The notes under the pieces: model-generated
The model's database searches: none
Seen by the model: the letters and a program-made list of their open reading frames with translations, nothing else
What the model was told of the DNA's origin: nothing
Source: Chloromonas sp. AAM2
Taxonomy: Eukaryota > Chlorophyta > Chlorophyceae > Chlamydomonadales > Chlamydomonadaceae
DNA length: 20,183 nt
NCBI GenBank assembly: GCA_004335635.1
Contig: QAXH01000383.1
Location: 1-20,183 of the forward strand
Direction of reading: 5' to 3'
Shown here: one piece after another, positions 1-12,600 of the stretch
How positions within the stretch are numbered: the first letter of the stretch is position 1
Layout: each line of letters begins with the position of its first letter
Program-made: the position numbers and the translations under genes

Positions 1-2050
1 AACCACGCATCCCCGTACTGAATGCGCACGAGCTCACCCAGTGGGAGGCCGTCAGGTGCGGCATGACGCTCAAGCACCGGACGCAGGATGGGAAGCAGGG
101 CAGCTGAAACCTGCCGGCACACGTCACCATCTGCTAGGTTGGGCTGTGACGGCTGGTCAGCAATGTTGGTGTCCAGTGCATGCAGCGTGATCAGCACACA
201 TCCACGCCGGATGCCTCCGCCAACCAGCTGAGGTTTAGTGCACACGCTGCACAACGCATTGCAAGGCAGGCCGCATCAGAAAGGCACACAGAGTTGCTAA
301 TCTTGGTGTGGCTGACAGTCATGCTAGGCTTACGCAGGAGGGTGAGGTATAAATGTCAACATTCTTCCAGTGCAACCGTCTGCTGTTTTGTTCAAGCGTT
401 GCTCACCCTGCGTCCGCCAGAGCCCGCTGCAGTTGCCACATGAGGTCCAAGGGCAGGTCCTCCGGCTCTGCTTTGACCTTGAGGCACATCTGCACAAGCC
501 AACAGCCAACGAATTGCACTGCTGAGACACTTTAGCATTGGATTATGTCGGTATGCAGATGGCATGCAGTTATCAGCTTAACTTCGCCACAGTAGCAAGT
601 GATTTCCCTACTAGGCTGCATGAACGTATGAGTATTTGGCTGCTTCCTGGTTGTGCAGGACAGGCAGGCCATGTACATCCAACGCATGCATGTGCAGGCA
701 TGCATGCAGGCACAATGGGCGATTCTGTTTGCTGTACACTGTTGCAACTTCAACAGTCAGGCCTGCCAGCTCGTTTACCTTGCTGGGTCGCCCCAGACGT
801 GAGACATAACATCTTCTGTTGGTTGCCATCATCTCACTCATCGTGGCCAGACAGCGTTCAACAGCCTGTGGCTGCTCCTGCCCTGGCATGCCAGCAGGTT
901 GCATCTGCTGCTGATGTCTGTGGCTGCGGAGACGAAGTTGTGACGCAAGGCTGGGTTGCTCTTGCTGTGACATCATGGGGTTGGCCAGCCCTGTTTCTGG
1001 ACTCCTGCTCGACTGCATGCCTTGCTGGTCCTGATGTTGCAGTGCAGGGTCAACCGGTGGCAAGTCTGCGCTGCAAGGCTTGCAGCTTTCTTCATGCGCG
1101 TCATGTGCTTTGCCTGCACTTGCCAGTGGTTTGGTGGCTGATGTGGAGGCTGTAGCGGCCCGGCGCCTTTTTCTGAGAAAGTGCGGTGTCATGATTGCTG
1201 TGCAGAGCAAGAGCAGCTGGGCAGGCGTGGCGCATGTAGGCACATGAACCACGGCAATTGCAGTCGCCAGTGCAGCATGTGTCACCGCCATGCAGAGTGT
1301 TGCCCAGTAAGGCAGCAGTTCCTGTGCACGCGCCTGCAGCACACCAGGCAGCACAAGCCATGTGAGACCACTCTCTACCAGTCCATGCTCTACATGAAGA
1401 CTAGCAAAGAAGGTGTTGCGATGCTTCGCCGATTCAGGCCAGCACCACAGCAGTCACTCTTCCAACCAACAGCGTGAACAATTGTTGCCGCTGCATGCCA
1501 ACGTAAGGGTAAAATGCAGCGGGTCCAGAAAGCTCATGACAATGACTGGCAAGACCCTTCCTGTCACGTATGCCAATGGGCGGCCATTCCACCTGAATGC
1601 ACTCCATGCCATCAGTGTGGGGCTACGACGGTGCGCCTCTTCCATGAATGCTAAATGAATGCCAACAGGCACCTGCAATGTGGCACCAACCCATGCAGCG
1701 CCTACCTGGTCATCCATTGATCCCAGAAAGACCGCCAGGTACACAGCTCCGCTCACGTACAGCCTTCGCAATGGATTTGGAATGGCATCACGCCACAGAA
1801 CGTCAAATCCCACGTACGAGGTTTTGAGCACCCAAACTCCCAAGCACCACCAGGTCAGCCTGCGTCGTGATGCGGGCCCGAGCGCTGAACCGAAAGCGAG
1901 GTACAGGAGACGCGAGGTCAGAACGCAGGCAGTCACCGGCCAGTCTGTCGGGCGTCGCTCAGCCCAAGCATCCGCCATTCTACCGGCCCACACTAGGATA
2001 GCAACAGCTGCCAAAGGTAGAGCTGTCAGGACCTCTGCTGGGGCCAGCAT
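1..2050 (-). CDS. Multi-pass membrane protein with C-terminal SPL/SBP-like 'RRGC' domain (3' end beyond window)
   Basis: Exons read on the minus strand: 2050-779, 489-407, 246-1 (open at the edge). The donor AAG|GTAAAC at 779 and acceptor TGTGCAG at 489 join in phase 0. The donor GCAGG|GTGAGC at 407 and acceptor TTGTGCAG at 246 join in phase 2. ATG 2050 is chosen because a TGA lies in frame five codons upstream. Residues 1 to about 180 contain about six hydrophobic segments (near 7-24, 38-57, 66-85, 96-110, 119-133, 160-178). Two more follow ('ATLCMAVTHAALATAIAVV', 'PAQLLLLCTAIMT'), then a basic FLRKRRR stop-transfer and a Gln/Ser-rich linker. The last exons read LKVKAEPEDLPLDL and VGGGIRRGCVLITLHALD. 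These resemble the 'K.F...P.dLP' and 'IRPGC..LT' blocks known from plant SPL C-termini and, from memory, many volvocine membrane proteins. Function is unknown. The frame is interrupted around 1436-1496 by an in-frame TGA (1456-1454); see findings. Confidence 0.6.
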
Positions 2051-2498
2051 CGTCGGGGCTGTTCAAAGCGTATCGTCAACATCAAATCAAATAGTGCGAG
2101 TTGGTGTGCAATGGAGCACCGGAATGCGGAACAACTTTAGTGCACCGGGAGTGCGGTCTGCACTGAAGCAAATCATGTAAGTTAGTGGAAACGGTTGCAG
2201 ATTTGGAGTTATGGCTGAGTTTAACTGTTTGTTACATGGATGGTTGCGAGTCACGAAGGGGCCCTAACCAGTCAAGAAGTCGCATGCAACCTGGTGTTGG
2301 GAAAACGCTGCAAGTGTACTGTGGACTTGCATCACTCGATTGTCAGCAACTGGCACACAGCAGAGTCTGCCGCATGGTGCGCCCCCACCTTCAGAAGAGA
2401 TAACCCCCTTTCAAGCTGGCGGTGTTGCTGAACACAAGGCCCTCGAGGGCTTGCTATAGGTTGCAGCTGAGTTCGGAATGCAGCACGAACAAATTGCC

Positions 2499-2526
2499 AA
2501 GGTTACAGTAACAAGGTTACAGTAAC
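2499..2526. repeat. Exact tandem duplication of 14 bp
   Basis: The unit aaggttacagtaac occurs twice head to tail with no mismatch, in the likely 5' flank of the minus-strand gene starting at 2050. Confidence 0.9.
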
Positions 2527-2767
2527 AGCACCAGCGCAATGAATATGAACAATGATGTACCACCTTGTGCAATAAGTTATTCCAGACAACAACTACGTCT
2601 ACCCAAATTCAAACAGCAAACAGCAGAGATCGGGTTTCAAGCACAAGCATGTAAAATAGTTTGCAGCACAGACTCAGCAGGTTTTTCCACACAGAGGCTC
2701 AGAAAGGGTGTTGTGCCGGCAATTCTGGGCGGAATTGGCCTTTTCCGCTATGACAACTTCTCTTAAA

Positions 2768-2830
2768 TGGCTATGGGCACCGTCACACGCGTACACACTC
2801 CTCGTAAGTGGCTATGTGCACCGTCACGTG

Positions 2831-2839
<9 letters not shown>
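2768..2839. repeat. Direct repeat of about 31 bp, 41-bp offset, bordering the microsatellite
   Basis: Positions 2768-2798 and 2809-2839 share tggctatg-g/t-gcaccgtcac followed by cgtacacac, with three differences. The second copy runs straight into the AC repeat, suggesting that the microsatellite grew from the end of a duplicated unit. Confidence 0.8.

Positions 2840-2875
<36 letters not shown>
2834..2875. repeat. (AC)21 microsatellite
   Basis: There are 21 uninterrupted AC units. They are flanked by gtcacgtgcgtac on the left and gtacgtgac on the right, which are partly inverted copies of each other. Confidence 0.97.
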
Positions 2876-2877
<2 letters not shown>

Positions 2878-3441
2878 ACGTGACATCGCGCAAATCTGTC
2901 AATCCAGATGTGATCCGTCCAGACCATGGCGGGGTGACCACCACCATTACTATCCAGGTGTGTCGCAATCCCCTTCAATTGCAGGTTGGACGGATTGGAG
3001 TCCCTCCCCTCATGTGAGGTCACAACCAGACATATTTTTTTATGCCCGTATGGATAAGACAATCGTAGGCACGAGTCCAGGCAACCCAAGAGACATAAAG
3101 GATGGTAGAGCGGCCTCCATAGGAGCACAAGATGTGCATGTAATGCTCCCACTCTTGGTTCGCAGGATGCATGAGGTGGTAACTCTAATGCTCTCCTGAG
3201 TACCTAGAACCAGGTACTGCGTTACTTGCTGCACGCATGAATAAAGCGTTACACACGCCATTCCAAGGCAATCAAGCCGAGCTCAGGCTGACAAGGTCGG
3301 TGAGTGCCGAATTTGCAAGTGAGGCTGCACTGCTGCAGATACCAAGTAGCCATTCCTTTATTGCCAAAATACCAGCAAAAAACCTGACAGTACGTTCTAT
3401 CACCCTATAGTGGGTCTGCTAATCCCAACACCCCTGCCACA

Positions 3442-3446
3442 TTACA
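3442..3446 (-). terminator. Candidate polyadenylation signal TGTAA of the copper ATPase gene
   Basis: The minus strand reads TGTAA about 200 nt after the ATPase stop codon. TGTAA is the usual signal in Chlamydomonas and relatives, normally 10-20 nt before cleavage. A second TGTAA lies at 3253-3249. The match is only five bases, so the assignment rests on position. Confidence 0.4.
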
Positions 3447-3647
3447 ATCCCATCCCTCTTGTGAGCCTTGCTGGTGCCTTTGTTTGCCGTTAACGCCCAA
3501 CAAAACAACCCACAACACCATCAAAAACAGCCACAGAGCCGTGGAGCAGTGTCGCCTGCCATGCATGCTGAACTGCACAACCCGCAAACACCGTCAAATG
3601 CATGACCACCCTGCATTGCCTGAACCGATGATCATGCCATGGCCCCC

Positions 3648-6600
3648 TCATACGCGCGGCCTCCTGTAGAGCTTGAGTGTGAGGCTGCTGGTGACCACGC
3701 TGACTGATGACAGCGCCATGGCTCCCGCCGCCACCCAGGGCGGCACCAGCGTGTGTGTGAGCGGGTACAGGGCGCCCGCAGCCAAGGGGATGGCCACCTG
3801 CACAAGTTTGCATGGACGTGACTGGCCTAGAAGATGCACACCGTCATTTCAGTGACACAGGAAAGACTGGGAAGAAAGACAATACAATGTGCAAGCGCAG
3901 CACTTGATGGCTGTGATGGTGAGGGTTGCGGTTGCTGGAATGTAGCAATGGTCTGGCATCAGATCAGGAGGTCATAAGGGAATATGGAGCAGCAAGAACA
4001 GTGGGGCACGGTTACTCAAGTGTGAATCACGGAGCTGCTCAGCATGGTACTTGGCTAGATTCCCCAGTGTTGAACCAGCCGACTGAGTATTTGTTGCTGT
4101 GACACTCACCACGTTGTATCCGTACGCCCACATGAAGTTGAGCAGGATGCGGTTGAAGGTGCGGCGGGAGATGTCAAACGCAACCACCACGTCCTGCAGC
4201 AATACGCACAACCAGGAGTTGGGCACACATCACCAGTTACCTCGGGAACAGCAGGTGGAGCTGTTTTTTCGACATAGTGAGACCTGGACACCAATTGGAG
4301 CACTCTGCTCTTGGCTTTGAGTAGTTCACTTAAGCGTCTGGTGTGCCACACACAGAATGCAGATGACTTGAATGGGTGCACTGGGCCGCCCCAACATTGG
4401 CTCCCATGTCTGGCTACCCTGCAAACAGCACTCAGGGAGCCTGCTGGTCTTGCGAATCTACGCAATCATCAGCCCGAGTGCTCAACTCAGCTCGAGTCCC
4501 AACTCAACCACACACCAAACGCTAGCGCTAACCCTGCCATTGCCTCATGTCCGCACGACGTGTAGCACAGCTGACAGTCCTATGATTTCTTCCTGCTGCC
4601 TTCCAAAGACAGCCCCTGCTAACCTGCTGTATGACTCTCGCTCACCGTCTGCCCTGCAAGGCCCCCTTTCCACTCACTTCAAGATTATTGCGCATGAGTA
4701 CAACCTGTGCCGCCTCCACCGCCACGTCAGTGCCCGCGCCCACCGCTATGCCCACATCGGCCTCCACCAGCGCTGGCGAGTCGTTGATCCCGTCGCCAAC
4801 CATCGCCACCACCACAGGCTGCGCAGCACGTCCACTGCCTTCCCTGCCACCCGCCTTGTTCGACGTGCCACCGGGTGCAGGCGGGGAGTCAGGTGGTGTC
4901 ACAAGCTCCGCCTCCTTCTCCTCCTCCCCGCTGTGGCCCCAGGCACCCTCTGTGATCATCTGATAGCTGCTCAGACGCGTAAAGTTTGTGCCACCCGGTA
5001 CCTTTGGTGCGTTCACTACTTTGGTTGCTGCAGCAGGCACTTGGGGTGGGCCTACATTACCACCATTGCTCCCGCGAACGCCGCCCATTGGTGTCGTCGC
5101 CGCCCCGCTGCCGTGCGGCCAGCTCCCCACCGCTGCTTCCACGTCGTACCCGCCATTGGACCCCAGGCCCGCCAGCGCAGTGTTGGCTTCGCTCCCGTAC
5201 CGGTCAATGAGGAGGGGCACCCTCAGGCCTTCTACCACCTTGTCTCGTGGGTCCGCAGCGGCCAGGACGTCCCGGGCCGCTCCACCCCACAACAGCCGCC
5301 TGCCACCCCGTGTGCTCAACACATCAGACCACCTGTAGACGAGCCAGCAACCACAGCAAGATATTTGATTTGGTTTGCATTGGGTATGCTGGCTTGCTCC
5401 TCACAGACAACTGTATGGATAGCTTCACATGGTCAAACACGCTGTCTGCGTGTTTGCTGCGCTTATGCCTTGAAAAACTGGAAAACCATCACTTGATCAT
5501 AGTCGCAGGGCGTGTGTCCATTGAGCCGCTGACGCACCAGGGTGACGACGTGTGTGAGAAGCCGGAGCAGGCCCCCCCCGCCTTGAGCTGCTTGAGCCGC
5601 GCCAGCTCGCACGCAGCACCCCCGCCACAACGCGCTCGGGTGGGATACCCACCTGGTGCGCCAAAGCCAGAGCAACACGCCTGCACACATGCAGGACAGC
5701 ATACGCACTTACTAGACATCTTATGTAAGAAAGCCATCAGTCCAAGCAGAGGCCAAAGAGTGCAACACAACCATGTTTGTATAGTATGTTACAGTGCAGG
5801 TGGTGAGCAGCTACCTCTCGGCGCTACCAGCTACTAGCCAGGACAGGCTGGCAGAATACTAGGCAGTGCAGATGGGATCATAAACGCATCACTGCGTACC
5901 GGCCCCAGCACGGCCTGCCTTGCATGCCTGACCTTTTGACTGCCTTGCTATCCCTCAATCCTGGTACGTATGAGCCTTTGCCTGCCATCACAACTGTACT
6001 TTACTTCTCCTGCCTGACTGGTTTGTGTGGCTTTGATGTCACGGCTGTCAGTGTTGCCACAATCCATGTCACGCCGTCCAATTGTCACAATTCATATCAC
6101 GATCCGCAGTGTTGTCGCGATCCATGCCACGCCGCCCCGTCCATGGCTTCGTGTGGCTTTCCAACCTGTCCACTGTGTGTCTGTGCAGTTCTCCTCCGTG
6201 GCCTGCTCACCTGGTGTCGCCTGTAATCATCCACACTTTCTTGCCCATGCGGTGTAGCGCCGCCACCACACGCCTTGCCTCGGGCTTGACCGCGTCTGCT
6301 ATGGCCACCACCGCCACCGCCGCGGCCGCCACTGCCGCCACCACCACCGTGCACCCACCCTCCTCGAGACGCTCCACCTCAGCCCGCGTGTCCTCACGAA
6401 TGAACACTCCTGCAGCAAAGCATGACAAGCAGTATAGCACCAACAAGGCGGCCTGTATTGCCTCATCCATTACAAAAACATGACGACGCACCAGTGTTGT
6501 GGCGCACATGTCTTCAAGTCAGTCCAGCCGGTGAAGGTAAGCAATGACAAACAATGTCTTCAAATCAACGACAAGTTGTCTGCTTTTACCGAAGCCACAA

Positions 6601-9600
6601 CCACTACTTTGTTGTATGTGTTGTATTATGTTGTGAAGCGAAAAGCAACTTGAGAGGCCACTTGGCCATGCCTTTAAAATACTGTTAATTTATTATCATG
6701 AATTTATTATTATTTCAGGGATTATTTAGGTTTCATATGCTTGTGTCGCATGCATCGCATGGACAAAGCAATTGGCCAGCCCACCTGAGCCTGCACATGC
6801 TCGCACATATTGCCATGCTGTGCCAGTCCCACCTGAATCTGCCATCCAAGCCAGATTTCCAATGACCACGTTGACCTTCTTGTCCGTCTGTAACTCCTGG
6901 TATCTGCATGGGCACCATGCAGTACAACATACGGCACAGGTCGAAGTGGTACAAGCGCTAACGCCATTTACACACAGGTACTACAAACCCACTGTTTTCC
7001 TGTTGAACTGTTGTGTCACTGCTAACCATACCGGTGCCCTTTCCTGGATAATGGGCGAATGGGCGATCTGCTGCTCATAACGACCAGGCGGACGCTGCTG
7101 GTGAAGCTCAAACTCACGTGCACTGTAGCCCACGGCCGGGAACAGCCAGAAAACCGTCCACCACGCCCCCGCCACCGCTATCCCCTGCCTGCTCCCTGCC
7201 CTTTGCTGCCTGCTCCGTTCCGCCATCTCCTTCCTGTGTCAGCAGCTGCAGCTTGCGAGTGACACTCGCATGCATGTCCGCCATTGAGCTGGGCCTGGGT
7301 GAGTCCGTAGCCAGCCTCAGAGTGGCCCTTGCGTGTTCAACCATCGCCTTGGCCAGCGGATGCTCACTCTGTGACTCCACTGCCAACAGCAGACGCATCA
7401 CCCGCAGCATACCCCAGCTGGTCCCGTTCCCATTCCCACCAGTAGCATCAGCTGCAGGGGTGACGTTTGCAAAAGGACTTGCGACGTTGACTGGTGGAAG
7501 ATAGCCTGGGCCCACAGTGTTGGCGTTGTGTTGTTGAGCGCTGTTGGCAAAGGCAGATGCGTATGCGGGTGCGGGTGGGGGAGCTGCGGGCGCCATGTGC
7601 TGTAGGAGTGTCACGCTGCGTACAGTGGCCTTGCCCTGAGTGAGGGTGCCTGTCTTGTCAAACACCACTACTTGTGTGCGGTGTGCTGCTTCGAGGGGCG
7701 CACCACCTGCAGGCACATGCACAGCATGGGTGCTACTCACAAACATGCAGTTGTCAACTAATCAACAAACATGCACATTGTGCCAACCCTCGAACATGCA
7801 TGCTGTGCCGACACATGATCCTCTGACGTCACATACGCGTCCTACACCGCATGTCACGCTGTTGAGCAGCAAAGCACTAACCAGGGAAATCCAGCTGAGG
7901 TGAGATCACTGGGTAACAATGGCCGCTAGTACACAATTGTGTGCCTTTGTATACGCCTGTTCCCGTGATTCTGGGACTGTATTGAGTTCCAACAGCACAC
8001 TGCAATCAGACCACCGCTGCCTACAAAAAGTGATTAATTGGTGTTGACGACGTGGAAATGAGGTTGCACGTGCAGGTAGCATGTGCATCACCTGCCATTG
8101 CCAACTACACCCCCTAATGTTCGCACTCGACCTCAAGCCTTGCCCCTCCCTCACCTTTGATGAGGATGCCCTGCCTTGCCGCCACCCCCGTGCCCACCAT
8201 CACTGCAGTGGGCGTGGCCAGGCCCAGGGCGCAGGGGCAGGCAATCACCAACACGCTGATGGCGTGCAGCAGGGCCAGCAGGTAGGGGGGCGTGTTGGGG
8301 GGCAGCATGGCAGGAGCCAGCACCTGCAGGCGGAGGATCAACAGCGACCAGCTGTGAGAAACCTGATCACTGGTGTCCATGGGACAAGCCAAGGTGCATC
8401 AACTGAATCTACAAGCTGTGCCACAACGCCTCAAGGAAGCTGAGGAAGCCTCGTGACCGACCTTCCTGCCATGCCGATTTACTCAACTGTAGGCGTTGCC
8501 TGCGCGTGGTGGCTCTGCACATGCATCTCTGCCTGCAGGCTGTGAAACTCTGCATCCCCATGTGCCACTTGAGCTCCTGCCACATGATTGCCAGACCTGC
8601 CTCAAGGGCGCACACCAACACCCACATACACACACACACACGCACACATGTACCCACACATACCTCATACGCGAGGTAGAGCCAGATGAGCAATACTATC
8701 AGGGCAATTAGTACCACTGCTGGGACAAAGTATGAGGCGATGGTGTCTGCAACAGCCTGCAACCAAGCACACGGTCAGTGGCGTGAGGTGGGAACCAGAG
8801 GCAGTGCAGCCCAGTGGGCCTGGCTCTGCAGGTGGCTATGTTGGAGGTGAGAACTGAGGGCAGTGCGACACAATGAGCCTGGCTCTGCAGGTGGCTATGT
8901 TGGAGCTGGGAACCATCACAATAAACCTGGCTCTGCAGGTGCTCTGTTGAAGCTAGTGCAGCAGTTGTAGTGTATGGAATCCTCATCAACACAAGCCTGC
9001 ATCACACCTGGTTGTTGCCAATCTACTGCTGTCCTGGGCTACCACTACCCTTCCTGACGTTTCCTTCACATTACCTGCACAGGCGCCTTGGATGCTTGGC
9101 TGCTGGCCACCAGCCGCGCAATCGAGGCAAGCGTCGTCTGACCGCCCACACGCGTCGCGCGCACCTGAACACATGGGACGCGTGGCAATCTGTGGCTGTG
9201 CAAAGACTGCCACGCGCATAGATACACGCATACATGGCAGCACCGGCGCCAAAACAGCCCAGCTAGCACTGTGCCATGCATCCTTCTTCTCCCTGGTTCA
9301 GCATCAACACATGGATGTCTGCAAACGTTGGCAAAACTGACTGCGCATGTGAGAGGTCCGGTGCATGTAGGCGCCTCACCGTGAGTGAGCCGGCACCGTT
9401 CACTGTTCCTGAGATGACCTGTCCACCGGGGGCCTTGCTCACAGGCATGGACTCGCCTGCAGTGTGTGCAAGTGAGGGGCAGAACATGTGTGTGTTCTCA
9501 TGTGTGGCAGAACACACATGAGATGCGCTCAAGCAGACCCATGACGTGCAGAGGGTTTGATTAAAGAATAAGTATGTGTGACTAGAGTCGGCATGTGAGG

Positions 9601-12600
9601 CGCTGTAGCAGTACTGTACAAAAACAAAGTGCTGTCAAGCAGTGACAGAAATGTTGTGTTGAGAATTTATTGGTTGACTTGTGTGCCCCTTGTGTGTCCC
9701 TAGCCTTCTGCCCACCTGTGATCATGGACTCGTCCACATTGGACTGCCCTGTCAGCACCACCCCATCTACAGGGACCGCAGCACCAGGCACCACGCGCAG
9801 CACATCGCCCAGCTGCACCAGCTCGACGTCAACAACCTGCTCGCTCATCACAGCACCTGAGGACACGCACAAGACCAATGCGCATACATCGAGGGTCAAG
9901 GCAACACGGTAATCACGCTGTCTACACTGTCTACGCTGGGTGTGAGCTGGGCAGGTCGCCTGCGGCAACCCATATGACGTAACCATGTGACAGTAAGGCA
10001 GAGCACGGCATCTCGGTATCGTGGTATGTGCGGTCCTTCTCCTGTCTCGTTTCTGGTCAAGGGCTACAGATTTCTTAACGGTTCCAACGTAGGTGTTACA
10101 ATGTTGCTGGTGCAAATCCGTCTGCCGCCTCCACTCGGGTTTGAAACCGGTACACCACCAGCTCGTATGTGAGGCTCCACCTCTCCCACCATCTTCATAA
10201 GGCTCTCTCTGCGGTGGCCTGTTCACCTGTCTGGGGGTGCAGCGTGAGCAGAAGTGCGGTGCGGGGCGCCAGGTTGAGCAGGGAGGCAACCACGTCAGAG
10301 GTGCGTGCCTTGGCGGCCGCCTCCAGCCACTTGCCCAGGCACACGAACGCAAGGATCAGAGCGGATGCCTCAAAGTAAACGTGCCCCTCAAAGCTAGGGT
10401 CAAGGCCAGCTTGAACCTGAGCGAACATGAGGAGCATGGAAAACAGGTTGCAGGTAACTCAATCAAACACTTTTCCCCTACCTAAACGAGCAATCTACAG
10501 ATGTGCTTTACTGGCTTCGGGTTTTGAATGTTCTTACCACTCGCTTATCATTTTAACAGGCCGATCCAGACGTCAATGCCCAGTAGAAAGGCCTCCCAAA
10601 TTCTTTCGCAGGCTTGTGTATGCGGTTGTGATTGCATGCGACCCACTCCTACCCAGCAACAAATCAATCAGACCTGCCCAACAAAGCCACACGTTCAAAA
10701 TCACGACGTCCACACCTTGCCCAGCAAGCCGAGCAATACTTAGATGCGCTCAAGTGAAAGTCTTTGTATCTAGTTGGGATAGGCCATGCAGTCTTACCAT
10801 GGCTATGATTGAGTAGACGAACGCTGCGGTGGTGCCCAGTGCCACCAGGAGCGACATGTTGGCGGACCCGTGCCTCAGGCCCGTCCAGGCCGCATGGTAG
10901 AACGACACCCCCACCAGGATCTGCACGGGGCAGGCAGCGGGCACGCACACGCAAAGGTAGAACGAGTGTAATAAAGGCAACGAATTGACAGTGGATGAAC
11001 AAACAAGGGCTAAGCTAGTGACAAATAGTTCATCACTCAGAGCCTGTGAAACAGAGTAGAGGTCAAGGGCAACCCACAATGCAAGGGTCAAGATACACGT
11101 GACCAGTCACTGGGTATGAAACCAAAACGCTGTTCACCCTACCACTCGTGCGTGGCATCAGCTTGCCACCGAAGGCCCGAGACCACTGCTTGTTTGCTGT
11201 GCGCTTTCAGGTCTGTTTGTTCAATCTGGCACGTGGATGAGTGCTCCCAGTGCCAAACGACACACCTACCTGTAGCGATGGACAATCCATGATGCAATTT
11301 CAGGCATGAGCGTGCCAAACACACCCACCTGCACCACGCTTGCCAGCACCAGCATGGCCACCCAGGTCCAGGGCAAGGCGTTGACAGCCATCCAGGAATT
11401 CTCAATCCTGCATCATACACAAAACAGTCCAGCGATAAACCCAAGCGTGCCATCACACAGGTCTCAGCTCAGCTCCACCATCACAAGCAGCTGGCTTGCT
11501 ACAGAGCACAACCATTCCAGCTCGGTGATCCCGAAACTAATCAATCATGTCCAGCAACTCTGCCCTGATTTGCTTCAGCACGGCAACAATCGCAAGCGCG
11601 TGGTCGGCTACCCCCTGTTTGATTATCATCAGTTTGCTTGGCTGGCAAGGCCTCCCCCCCTGCGTTGCACCCACCACATGAGCCCAGGCACCATGGGCAG
11701 CATGGAGAGCAGGAACACCGGGATGCTGAAGACAGCCGCCACGAGCACGCGCACACTCCACTTCCTCGCCTCCACGCGGTGCAGCTCCCCAGTGTCTGCA
11801 CACGGGGCAGCAGAGGCTTCTCCTGCTTTGTGGCTTGATGCGTGGTAGACACCCAGCCAGCAGCACATGGTGAGCACACCCAAGGCGTCGGTCTAGCGGG
11901 TGCTCAGGTCATCCAGGGCAGAGAACCCAACTCAAGACATTGCTGACTGAGGACGCAAACGGCTGTGCACCCATGCTTTACAGCATGCACTTCTTGCGCA
12001 AGTAACTGTGTGCGTCATCATTTGACATGGCCCACCTGACAAGGCTCCCTTCCAGACCTTGGCCTCATAGCCTGCATCCTCGATCGCCCCTATGATGGAG
12101 CGAGGACCGGTGGAGCTGTTGGGATCATACTTGACAGTGGCCTGGGCACACACAAGAGCCACACAACACACCAGGTCAGAAACCCACAGCAGCAGCGGTC
12201 CACGTGCAACGCACAAAAGACTGTGTCCAGGTCAACATGCCAGATGATCACCACTTACACAAACAACTTGTAGAAAACTGCACCCATATCCAGTGCAGAA
12301 GAGCCTGGCTTGCGACCTGACCTGGCTGCAGAGACGTGTGTGGCATGTTGCGGCTGAAAATGTGTGACCTGGGTCAAATTACACGCGTGTGTGCACTGCA
12401 CTGGGAGGCGACAAACTTTGCGCACTTAGGTTGAGTATGAATCAAATTATACCCTGTGTGGCATGTGGTGACAGGCTGCCTCACCTGGTTAGTGGCCAGG
12501 TTGACCGCTGCCTCCGTCACCCCGGGCAGCCCCTTAATGACGCCCTCCACCGCCGTGACGCACGAGGCGCAGGTCATGCCGCCCACCTCCAGCACCACCC

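Larger units (their letters stand above)
2051..3440. other. Intergenic region between the membrane-protein gene and the ATPase 3' end
   Basis: I see no coding exon with matching splice sites here on either strand. It should hold the promoter of the gene starting at 2050 and the 3' flank of the ATPase. It contains a 14-bp tandem duplication (2499-2526), a 41-bp-offset direct repeat (2768-2839) and an AC microsatellite (2834-2875). Confidence 0.6.

Noticed and set aside
538..1155. Plus-strand open frame of 205 codons
   Set aside because: It is the shadow of the minus-strand membrane-protein gene, which has a hydrophobic pattern and a proper donor at 779.
1454..1456. TGA read as selenocysteine or reassigned codon
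   Set aside because: The neighbouring frame gives better coding sequence over the same bases, and the ATPase uses TGA as a normal stop.
4372..5496. Plus-strand open frame of 374 codons
   Set aside because: It lies opposite ATPase exons 20 and 21, whose minus-strand reading contains [10 protein letters not shown] and fits the splice phases. The plus reading is Arg/His/Pro-rich with no motif.
11142..11329. Read-through extension of ATPase exon 9 ([16 protein letters not shown])
   Set aside because: It reads openly for about 20 codons, but the family pattern requires VVQ joined to [12 protein letters not shown]. Donor 11329 and acceptor 10920 give exactly that in phase 0.
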